Part shown: in pieces, positions 1-5,675 of the stretch
Layout: the number at the start of each line of letters is the position of its first letter
Numbering within the stretch: the first letter of the stretch is position 1
Origin: Alphaproteobacteria bacterium
Lineage (GTDB): Bacteria > Pseudomonadota > Alphaproteobacteria > UBA3830
Direction: 5' to 3'
Assembly (NCBI GenBank): GCA_025998595.1
Contig: BNWE01000061.1
Span: forward strand, 1 to 8,031
DNA: 8,031 bases
The notes under the pieces: generated by a model
Told to the model about the DNA's origin: nothing
Databases searched by the model: none
The model's input: only the letters and a program-made list of their open reading frames with translations
Program-made: the position numbers and the translations under genes

Positions 1-569
1 ACTCCAATGAGTCCTTTGATGAGACAGGCGAGCGCCGATAGCACATACATCGCCACAATAATTTCGTGCTGACGTTTGGGCTTATCGTTTCTAACAAAGG
101 CAGCAAAAAAACACCAGAGAGCGCCGCTCATAAATACCGACAGCACAAGATCCAGAATAATCAAATGACTGTGAGCGTAGTACAGTATGTTCGTGGCTAG
201 TATGCCGGACGATAATAACCCGACTCCGTTGGAATAGTATCGACTTCCCATGAGAAACACGCTCAAACATCCCAATATCGCGAATATTACGGTCCAGAGT
301 CTCATGGACGTTTCATTGATGCCAAAAGCTTTTATGGACGCCGCTTGCATCCAATAGAAAAGCGCAGGCTTTTCGAAATATTTCAGCCCGTTCAAACGCG
401 GAGTTACGTAGTCGCCGGTGACCACCATTTCTCGAGGGATTTCTACATATCTTCCCTCGTCCGGATCTGCAAATGGACGAATTCCCATATCATATGAAAA
501 GAAAACCGCTAGAACCAACGCCAGCGCAAAAAATCCTTTGAGCCCCTCAGGCCAATCCAAGCGATGCAT
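1..569 (-). CDS. ArnT/PMT-family membrane glycosyltransferase (partial, C-terminus beyond window)
   Basis: The 189 N-terminal codons of a polytopic membrane glycosyltransferase of the ArnT/PMT superfamily are visible; the rest lies past the left edge. Family members move a sugar from an undecaprenyl-phosphate carrier to lipid A or another acceptor on the periplasmic side of the inner membrane. The signature is a first hydrophobic helix (about residues 11-26), then ADPDEGRY with the acidic pair D37/E38 expected to bind metal and catalyse, then GDYVTPRLNGLKYFEKP and FYWMQAAS (about 52-78), followed by further hydrophobic segments. The ATG at 567-569 is chosen because it gives the normal short N-terminus before the first helix; AAGG lies 3 nt upstream, which is a tight spacing. 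It begins 22 nt after the tRNA-Gly gene on the same strand and may be co-transcribed with it. The substrate (L-Ara4N or another sugar) cannot be decided from this fragment. Confidence 0.85.
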   Translation of the reverse strand, partial: MHRLDWPEGLKGFFALALVLAVFFSYDMGIRPFADPDEGRYVEIPREMVVTGDYVTPRLNGLKYFEKPALFYWMQAASIKAFGINETSMRLWTVIFAILGCLSVFLMGSRYYSNGVGLLSSGILATNILYYAHSHLIILDLVLSVFMSGALWCFFAAFVRNDKPKRQHEIIVAMYVLSALACLIKGLIG

Positions 570-591
570 ATACCTTATCCGAAATATAGAA

Positions 592-665
592 TGGAGCGGG
601 TGAAGGGAATCGAACCCTCGTAACAAGCTTGGGAAGCTTATGCTCTACCATTGAGCTACACCCGC
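592..665 (-). tRNA. tRNA-Gly (anticodon CCC)
   Basis: A 74-nt cloverleaf including an encoded 3' CCA (592-594 on the complement). The 7-bp acceptor stem is GCGGGTG/CACCCGC, the D arm is GTAGCTCAATGGTAGAGC, and the T arm has the GGTTCGATTCC core. The anticodon stem TAAGC/GCTTG closes the loop TTCCCAA, so the anticodon is CCC and reads GGG glycine codons. The overall sequence closely resembles bacterial tRNA-Gly(CCC). The 5' end faces the promoter at 704-732, and the glycosyltransferase gene follows 22 nt downstream. Confidence 0.97.
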
Positions 666-703
666 ATTGGAGACGATAATAAATAAACAAAACGCTAATT
701 GCA

Positions 704-732
704 ATTATATTCTTGAGACCATCGCAAATCAA
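704..732 (-). promoter_or_regulatory. sigma70-type promoter of tRNA-Gly
   Basis: On the minus strand, TTGATT (727-732) and a consensus TATAAT (704-709) are separated by exactly 17 nt. The predicted transcription start is near 697, giving about 30 nt of 5' leader before the mature tRNA. It is the only good promoter seen upstream of the tRNA and could also drive the glycosyltransferase gene. Confidence 0.7.
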
Positions 733-771
733 ACTATTTTGATGCACCACATACGTTTTATTGAATAACAC

Positions 772-802
772 AAAAGCCGCTGAAAATATTCCAACGGCTT
801 TT
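772..802 (-). terminator. Probable rho-independent terminator after the HAD-like gene
   Basis: AAAAGCCG (772-779) and CGGCTTTT (795-802) form a perfect 8-bp stem with a 15-nt loop. It lies 28 nt beyond the stop codon of the HAD-like gene. Read on the minus strand, the stem ends in CTTTTGTGTTATT, a T-rich but interrupted tail. The loop is large and the stem only half GC, so efficiency is uncertain. Confidence 0.5.
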
Positions 803-829
803 GGGGATCTAAATTTGAGAGTCTTTCAA

Positions 830-2233
830 CTATTTTGGATCCTTTTCTGTATTCTCTGTGCTATCCGGTTCATTTAACTTTTTTCTCTTGGTGTCACGAT
901 TCTCCATATCATCTTTCTCTCTTCCTAGCCCCTCGGTAGCAGAATCCGATTCCCTCTTTCTCTTTCTAGGATTGGCAGCAGTAGTGACATCAACTCCCGC
1001 TTCATTCGCAATAGTCTCAATAGTTGCAGTAGGCGTTGCAACATCAGCCACACGAGATGCTTCAGGCGTTGACATCGCATCATCGTCTACAAGCGTTGGA
1101 ACGGCAGTTACTGGTGCTGGTATAGTAGCTACAGGTACCGCAAGTGTTGGTGTGACTGCTACAGGTGCTGGTGCGACCGCTATAGGTGCGACCGGTGCTG
1201 CAGGCGCTGGCGCAGCCACTGACATGGCCACATCATACGCACTCATTATCAATCTTGCTTGTGCACCATCCGAATTATTAGACCTAGCAAGCTTCCTAAG
1301 TTCTAACCGAATATCTCCTCCATTTGAAAATCCACGCTCCGCAAAATCAAACGCCGCTTGACATATATTCATTACCGATATTGAATATGTATTTTCACGT
1401 TTTTTTAGATCGCCGACCCTACGTTTTGCCTCAGTAGTTAGAATTCCAAAAAATGGTATATTATTAAGCTCTGTACATGCCAAATCGATTGCGTCAATAT
1501 TGTACTTCATGTCATCGATCATAATAATAGAGGTTGGCTTTTCGTCTTCTTCAAGCTTCTCTATGTATGCTTTAAAAGGTGGGTTCTTGGACAACATTCG
1601 CCCATCACCAAACTCATAGGTTCTGCCCAATACTGAGCCATGCATCGCAGGAGAAGGGCTCCCTGATGGACAATAGATTTGCCCTCCTATCTCTTCTCCA
1701 GTAGCATACTTCTCTGTACCTTTTTTATCGTGGCCTAAAAAACAAATGCCAGCTCCGGATCTGCGTATTTCCACAGACCTAGTTCTATGACAAATAGGTT
1801 CAGACATTGTTAACCCAAGGCATTTTCCTCCTTTTTCCTTAAAAACCCTTAAGCAATTTACCGCATCAACAGAAATAGTACCTTCGTAATTCGCCTCATT
1901 GCTTTCACGAATTATGTCTTTTGCCCTATTCAGAGCATGCATTTTGCGTATAAAAAACTCCCTAGACGACACATCGAACTCAGGCGTTTTGCTCAATTTT
2001 TCGTCATAAAATGCCCACTCATTCTCAATAACTGCGCTGTAATCTGAAATCGCCAGAGTCTGGTTATAATCAACAAAAACGTAAGGTCTCTCACCTAAAG
2101 CTTTTCTATTATTCAGAATGTATGCATGAATTGCTCTCCATGAGTCTAATTCCTTACAACGCTGCATTGCAGACGACTCATTGCAAAACAGCGACAGCAT
2201 CGAGGCAAACAAAAATTTATGTAAAGTCTTCAT
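830..2233 (-). CDS. Exported HAD-like (DUF2608-like) protein with Ala/Pro/Val linker and NLS-like tail
   Basis: A 467-residue protein starting with a signal peptide (about residues 1-22, cleavage after SSA), so probably exported. Residues about 49-275 look like a divergent HAD phosphatase fold of the DUF2608 kind: VFVDYNQT (D55, T59) as motif I, GLTMS (142-144) as motif II, a possible motif III lysine near K221, and IIMIDD (D240/D241) as motif IV. The second aspartate of DxDxT is Asn57, so catalysis may be weakened or altered. Residues 339-381 are almost entirely Ala, Pro and Val. The hydrophilic tail carries two basic clusters, KRKR (424-427) and KRKK (449-452). The ATG at 2231-2233 is preferred over an upstream in-frame ATG at 2299 because GGAG lies 7 nt upstream and the promoter -10 lies between the two candidates. 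Family assignment is from motif reading only; the substrate is unknown. Confidence 0.75.
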   Translation of the reverse strand: MKTLHKFLFASMLSLFCNESSAMQRCKELDSWRAIHAYILNNRKALGERPYVFVDYNQTLAISDYSAVIENEWAFYDEKLSKTPEFDVSSREFFIRKMHALNRAKDIIRESNEANYEGTISVDAVNCLRVFKEKGGKCLGLTMSEPICHRTRSVEIRRSGAGICFLGHDKKGTEKYATGEEIGGQIYCPSGSPSPAMHGSVLGRTYEFGDGRMLSKNPPFKAYIEKLEEDEKPTSIIMIDDMKYNIDAIDLACTELNNIPFFGILTTEAKRRVGDLKKRENTYSISVMNICQAAFDFAERGFSNGGDIRLELRKLARSNNSDGAQARLIMSAYDVAMSVAAPAPAAPVAPIAVAPAPVAVTPTLAVPVATIPAPVTAVPTLVDDDAMSTPEASRVADVATPTATIETIANEAGVDVTTAANPRKRKRESDSATEGLGREKDDMENRDTKRKKLNEPDSTENTEKDPK

Positions 2234-2270
2234 CTTTTTTCTCCATTTATTAACTAACGACTTGTTGTGG

Positions 2271-2299
2271 ATTGTATCAGAAAAAAAGCATACTGTCAA
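2271..2299 (-). promoter_or_regulatory. Strong sigma70-type promoter of the HAD-like gene
   Basis: On the minus strand a perfect TTGACA (2294-2299) and TACAAT (2271-2276; 5 of 6 to consensus) are separated by exactly 17 nt. Transcription should start near 2264, leaving a leader of about 31 nt containing the GGAG ribosome site at 2241-2244. This is the best promoter in the window and rules out translation from the ATG at 2299. Confidence 0.8.
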
Positions 2300-2601
2300 G
2301 CGAAAAAAAATATTTTTTGAAATATACCGCTTTTGCTTTAAGTATATATAATTGTAAGTATGAAAAATCCCAAATGGCCGCTGGAATCTAGAAAATTCAA
2401 TTTAAGCGCGACCTTCCGAGAACTAAAAAACTCTGCCTATAAGAAAAATACATCTCTCGTAGAGTGATTCAAAAACTTCACCTATTCTGAAGACCTTTCA
2501 CTTTCATTGCAACCAGAAACATATAAATACTTGATACTCTAGTGCCTCAAGGCCGCCTAATGCCTGCCCCTTTACACAAATAGCTTTGCTATAAAGGCTT
2601 C
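2300..2601. other. Non-coding gap between the two exported-protein genes
   Basis: This AT-rich stretch holds no convincing gene. The longest reading frame noticed is a 35-codon plus-strand ORF at 2360-2467 with no ribosome site; the same frame stays open for 25 further codons past its TGA. Its product resembles nothing I recognise. A TATAAT-like sequence lies just before its ATG but no matching -35 was found. The gap could be a decayed gene remnant or simple spacer. Confidence 0.4.
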
Positions 2602-2623
2602 AGAGGGCTCCGTAAAACCCTCT
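2602..2623 (-). terminator. Stem-loop after the protease gene, possible terminator
   Basis: AGAGGG (2602-2607) and CCCTCT (2618-2623) form a 6-bp GC-rich stem with a 10-nt loop, starting 5 nt beyond the protease stop codon. On the minus strand the sequence after the stem lacks a clean T-run, so it may be a weak terminator or an RNA-stabilising hairpin. Confidence 0.35.
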
Positions 2624-2628
2624 CATAA

Positions 2629-4278
2629 TTAATTTTTTTTAGATTTACCAATGCTTGAGCTCGAGCAACCACCGCCGTCGCTTGAGACTTTAGGATGAGA
2701 CCTGAAGAACTGCTCCAACTGCATCTCCAATTTGACCCTACGACTAAAACCTGGATAATGATTAGAAGAGCATATAACATTCTCAATTTTTTCAAATATT
2801 TCAGCTTCAATTTCTTTCGGAGGACGCTCTTCTTCCAAAAGACTTCCAACAAACTCGGCAATTCCTGGGCTAACTGCATGTGGAGAAGCGCAGCTAATTG
2901 AATTCAAATAAGCATCATCGTATTCACCAATGTACAAGGCCTTGTGCGGTCTCGTTTTTTTACTTAAATGATAAGCAATTGCCGCGTCTACTAAATGAAT
3001 TATTTCCCCTATAGAATGAGTCGGAAATGTAAGAAGTCCAGCCGCCTTGTATTCTTCTGATTTGTCAGCTTTGACCATGGGAGCTCCACTAGCACCAGGT
3101 CCTCCAAGCTGCTTAGCATCCTCATAAGTACCATCTTCTCTCGTTATTTCTATTGCTCTTGCTTTCATTACATTCCGACCAGATAAAGCACTAAGAAAAA
3201 AAATCTCTTCCCTTACGTCATTCAGAGTTGCAACAGGTATGTTATAGGGCGAAACCGCACCTGCTCCAAAAGTAATAATAACGTATTTCCCCATCAGTTT
3301 ATTGCACGTCTCATCTAATTCGACTTCTATGCCATCCGGAATCTCGCCATCGAGGATTAGAGCAGCGACATCTGAAAACTCGGTTTCATTTTTCTTAAAA
3401 AAATACGCTCCTTTTACTGGAATGCTACTAGAAATTGGAGCTCCGGTTCCCCACACATAAAATCCGTCCCCCAGATTCTTGGAAAAACCTATATTGGGAG
3501 TAAAGAAAAGTTTTTCAGTGAGCGAAGCGCCATCTTGAAATTCCGAAAAATACACTATTCCAGAAGGGGTGCCCTTTTTTGTCTTTACTTCCGTTCCAAT
3601 TTTTACTTTGCCTCCAATGCTCTTCAACAATTCAGTAACATTGTGACCTGCGGAAAGTACAAAGCTGTACCCGCATCTTTTAATAACAACCCCTGTTCCA
3701 GTACCTACACCCCCATCAGTGAAGTTGTTATCAATTCTACCACAGGATTCAGAAAACTTGCCATACTCGCCGCCCGGTAGCACAGCTTTAGCGCAAGCAA
3801 TCAAATGGTTTACGCTCCTTATTGCCTCAGCAACAATCCTTTCTCTTTCTTTTGAGGAAAGTCTATCTATCATTTTAAGCGTCATCGTATGGCATATTTT
3901 ATGTCCTTCAATAACAAACAGAGTTAGCAACTGATCCGGATTTTTCAAAAGCCATTCATAAAATGGTTTTATATCCATAATCTCACCAGAACCAGGTTCC
4001 GGGCATTCCATAATTTCATGAAAGAATTGATGGTCAGGACCAATAAACACTCTCGGAAGCGACTTCAGCTCGTTCCGTTTTTTCAATTTCATCGCCAATA
4101 TACGTTTCGGACATCTCACTCCCCCTGCAACTTTCCCGTATTCATGAAGTACTCCATTCCGCTCGGCAACAAATCGTCTCGGCTGCTCCTGTGAATTCAT
4201 TGCCAACGCAACATCCAAATACGCAAAAGCACACATTCCACACAACAATGATGCGATTGTTAACAGATCATTTTTCAT
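2629..4278 (-). CDS. Exported trypsin-like (S1-type) serine protease
   Basis: A 549-residue protein with an N-terminal signal peptide (about residues 1-26, cleavage after ALA), so it should act in the periplasm or outside the cell. Residues about 190-420 show a chymotrypsin-fold protease. A GTGTGVVI strand is followed by FVLSAGH (His212), then SDVAALIL (Asp303), then GGPGASGAP (nucleophile Ser397, matching GDSGGP with D to A and G to A changes). All three catalytic residues are therefore present. About 160 residues before it (27-190) and 130 after it (420-549) match nothing I recognise; the end is Ser/Gly-rich then basic. The ATG at 4276-4278 has GGAG 8 nt upstream and starts a clean signal peptide. 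An in-frame ATG 11 codons upstream (4311) lacks both. The target is unknown; a host-directed or periplasmic quality-control role are both possible. Confidence 0.78.
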   Translation of the reverse strand: MKNDLLTIASLLCGMCAFAYLDVALAMNSQEQPRRFVAERNGVLHEYGKVAGGVRCPKRILAMKLKKRNELKSLPRVFIGPDHQFFHEIMECPEPGSGEIMDIKPFYEWLLKNPDQLLTLFVIEGHKICHTMTLKMIDRLSSKERERIVAEAIRSVNHLIACAKAVLPGGEYGKFSESCGRIDNNFTDGGVGTGTGVVIKRCGYSFVLSAGHNVTELLKSIGGKVKIGTEVKTKKGTPSGIVYFSEFQDGASLTEKLFFTPNIGFSKNLGDGFYVWGTGAPISSSIPVKGAYFFKKNETEFSDVAALILDGEIPDGIEVELDETCNKLMGKYVIITFGAGAVSPYNIPVATLNDVREEIFFLSALSGRNVMKARAIEITREDGTYEDAKQLGGPGASGAPMVKADKSEEYKAAGLLTFPTHSIGEIIHLVDAAIAYHLSKKTRPHKALYIGEYDDAYLNSISCASPHAVSPGIAEFVGSLLEEERPPKEIEAEIFEKIENVICSSNHYPGFSRRVKLEMQLEQFFRSHPKVSSDGGGCSSSSIGKSKKN

Positions 4279-4342
4279 AAATTCTTCTCCATAAAAACAA
4301 AAAACCAACATCGCTCTACCACTATTAGCAGGCGATCTACTT

Positions 4343-4379
4343 CACTGATCAGTGTAATGAAAAATCATATTTGATACAA
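4343..4379 (-). promoter_or_regulatory. Weak candidate promoter and palindromic operator of the protease gene
   Basis: On the minus strand TTGTAT (4374-4379) and TACACT (4351-4356) are 17 nt apart, a weak sigma70-like pair. A perfect 12-bp palindrome, CACTGATCAGTG (4343-4354), overlaps the -10 and the expected start site, where a repressor would be well placed. The protease start codon is about 65 nt downstream. Confidence 0.4.
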
Positions 4380-4409
4380 TACTTCAGCTAAAAATATATT
4401 AAATAATTA

Positions 4410-4604
4410 TTAAATAACGCTATCTTTTGAACCAAAAATATTTCGATATAGACATATATTCAGGACCAATGTGATAGAGTATACCGTACATGCGCTAACA
4501 GCCTTGTCTCCGTTTTCAGCATATGCGAAGTATATTTTTAATGTTGATTCAACGTCAATGTTGAAGATAGCGCTCGCATATCTTTCAAGCCGTAGCAATA
4601 GCAT
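4410..4604 (-). CDS. Possible 64-residue ORF just after rsmA, or decayed repeat copy
   Basis: A 64-codon ORF whose ATG (4602-4604) lies 5 nt beyond the rsmA stop codon, so it could be translationally coupled; AGGG lies about 9 nt upstream. I do not recognise the product. About residues 20-40 resemble the repeat peptide inside RsmA: STL, then Y.AY, a Gly, and a later AC pair line up without gaps. This raises the alternative that the stretch is a degenerate copy of the repeat and not a gene. The rest of 4279-4609, apart from the protease promoter, is AT-rich with nothing recognised; no clear rsmA terminator is visible. Confidence 0.25.
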   Translation of the reverse strand: MLLLRLERYASAIFNIDVESTLKIYFAYAENGDKAVSACTVYSITLVLNICLYRNIFGSKDSVI

Positions 4605-4609
4605 TGGCG

Positions 4610-5632
4610 CTAGCCCTGCAAGGACTGCCCCTGGTGCAACTGCAATATTTTTATGAAATCTTGTACTGAAATTTGTTCTGCCCTGGTGTTGGAATCGTAT
4701 CCCAAGCTTTGGAGTACTTCTACCGGATTCTGGAAGTATTTTTTCATTGGGCCAAGCATGATCTTTCTTCTGTGCATGAAAACATCAGTGAGTATTTGGG
4801 AGAAACACTCGAAGTCCTCGTAGTGGTCGCATTCATCTCTGGAAAATGGAACAAATTGCAAAACAGATGACTTCACCTTGGGAGGAGGAGAAAAACTTCC
4901 CGGCTCCAGATCGAACACTTTTCGAACCGTAGATCTCCATTGAGCGAGGACCGATATTCTCCCATATGATTTTGTCGATGGAACCGCGCATAGACGATCT
5001 GCGACTTCCTTCTGAAACATGAGAACATACGTCTCGCATAAATCAAATTGCGGCAGCCATTTAAACAGCAGTTGTGTGGAAATATTATAAGGAAGATTCG
5101 ACACCAACGTGACGTTGGATCCTTTTTCTGCTTCACTACCTTCTGAACCGTATGCGTGATATGCTTGCAATGTTGAAGCTGATTCTGTACAAGTAGAGGT
5201 CAGCCCGGCTCGGACTGCGTGAGTGGTTGCACCACAGGCGTTTTCTGCTTCGCTACCTTCTGAACCGTATGGGTAATGTGCTTGCAATGCTGAAACTGAA
5301 TCAAGATGAGTAAACGCCTGTGGTGCAACCATCAATGCATCACATTCAATGACTTCGAGTTTATCGCCGAACATTGGTCTCAGCTCTCTCCAGACGGAAG
5401 CCCAGTGATTATCATATTCGATTACATACAATTTTTTCGGATTACGTTTTAGTATTTCCAGAGTAAGTCCGCCTGGACCGGGGCCAATTTCCACTACGAT
5501 CTTGTTCTGGAGATCTCCGGCGGTAGATACGATCCTGCTGTTTATGTTTTCATCAAACAAAAAATTCTGACCGAACTTCTTGTGAGTCTTTCGATAATAA
5601 TTCTCAAATATCCATTTGGCAGAAAGATACAT
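4610..5632 (-). CDS. rsmA: 16S rRNA (adenine1518/1519-N6)-dimethyltransferase RsmA/KsgA with in-frame insertion
   Basis: RsmA dimethylates two adjacent adenines in the 3' hairpin of 16S rRNA during small-subunit maturation, using S-adenosylmethionine. Diagnostic motifs are KKFGQNFLFDENI (18-30), the SAM loop VEIGPGPGGLT (47-57), VIEYD (70-74), ECDAL (96-100), the catalytic NLPYNIS (179-185) and FQKEVADRL (206-214), followed by the small C-terminal helical domain. The length is 340 residues against roughly 270 for the family. About 60 of the extra residues fall between DAL and NLPYN (about 102-170) and are encoded by a palindromic, partly duplicated repeat; the frame and all motifs on both sides remain intact. 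A short tail (LHQGQSLQG) follows the normal end. The ATG at 5630-5632 has AAGAG 4 nt upstream and gives the usual N-terminus. It lies 37 nt after surA on the same strand, probably in the same operon. Confidence 0.95.
   Translation of the reverse strand: MYLSAKWIFENYYRKTHKKFGQNFLFDENINSRIVSTAGDLQNKIVVEIGPGPGGLTLEILKRNPKKLYVIEYDNHWASVWRELRPMFGDKLEVIECDALMVAPQAFTHLDSVSALQAHYPYGSEGSEAENACGATTHAVRAGLTSTCTESASTLQAYHAYGSEGSEAEKGSNVTLVSNLPYNISTQLLFKWLPQFDLCETYVLMFQKEVADRLCAVPSTKSYGRISVLAQWRSTVRKVFDLEPGSFSPPPKVKSSVLQFVPFSRDECDHYEDFECFSQILTDVFMHRRKIMLGPMKKYFQNPVEVLQSLGYDSNTRAEQISVQDFIKILQLHQGQSLQG
5126..5182 (-). repeat. Repeat core, copy 1, inside rsmA
   Basis: This 57-bp segment encodes RsmA residues 151-169 and matches 5243-5299 at 51 of 57 positions, with five of the six differences being transitions. 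It is in the same orientation and frame as the second copy, offset by 117 bp. Unlike copy 2 it is not enclosed by both inverted arms. Confidence 0.9.
5224..5331. repeat. Palindromic element with perfect 20-bp inverted ends, inside rsmA
   Basis: The arms 5224-5243 and 5312-5331 are exact reverse complements over 20 bp (right arm AAACGCCTGTGGTGCAACCA), enclosing 68 bp that include repeat core copy 2 (5243-5299). Translated in the rsmA frame, the arms give VAPQAF and NACGATT and the core gives a peptide containing YGSEGSEAE. No stop codon is introduced. The behaviour matches Rickettsia palindromic elements, which insert in frame into genes, but I do not recognise the sequence. Confidence 0.9.
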
Positions 5633-5644
5633 GCTACTCTTGCG

Positions 5645-5675
5645 TTAATAAATGCCTGTGGCGCAACCATTAATG
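5645..5675. repeat. Arm-like repeat copy at the surA-rsmA junction
   Basis: This 31-bp stretch matches 5307-5337, the right arm and flank of the element inside rsmA, at 26 of 31 positions; four of the five differences are transitions. It contains the surA stop codon (5670-5672) and last His codon, and fills most of the intergenic gap. On the minus strand it reads MVAPQAF, the same peptide the arm gives inside RsmA. Confidence 0.8.

Noticed and set aside
592..665. tRNA-Gly as the integration site of a genomic island holding the two exported-protein genes
   Set aside because: The accessory genes lie on the 5' side of the tRNA, no duplicate of its 3' end is seen in the window, and there is no integrase.
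547..771. Minus-strand 74-codon frame across the tRNA
   Set aside because: It runs through the tRNA-Gly gene and its promoter and ends in the start of the glycosyltransferase in another frame.
858..1361. Plus-strand 167-codon frame opposite the HAD-like gene
   Set aside because: It is rich in Ser, Thr, Ala and Gly because it mirrors the repetitive Ala/Pro/Val-coding DNA; no ribosome site or recognised motif.
830..2299. Longer 489-residue start for the HAD-like gene at ATG 2297-2299
   Set aside because: That ATG lies within the near-perfect promoter -35 and upstream of the predicted transcription start; the ATG at 2231-2233 has a good ribosome site and starts a signal peptide.
2360..2539. 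Plus-strand frame open on both sides of a TGA, as a hint of TGA read as tryptophan
   Set aside because: The recognised genes need no TGA recoding, the frame has no ribosome site, and runs of this length are expected by chance.
4471..4656. Plus-strand 61-codon frame at the 3' end of rsmA
   Set aside because: It overlaps the rsmA terminus in antisense, has no convincing ribosome site, and shows no recognised motif.
5104..5118. Short hairpin CCAACG-TGA-CGTTGG inside rsmA as another element end
   Set aside because: It encodes the native strand leading into NLPYN and shares no sequence with the repeat arms, so chance is sufficient.
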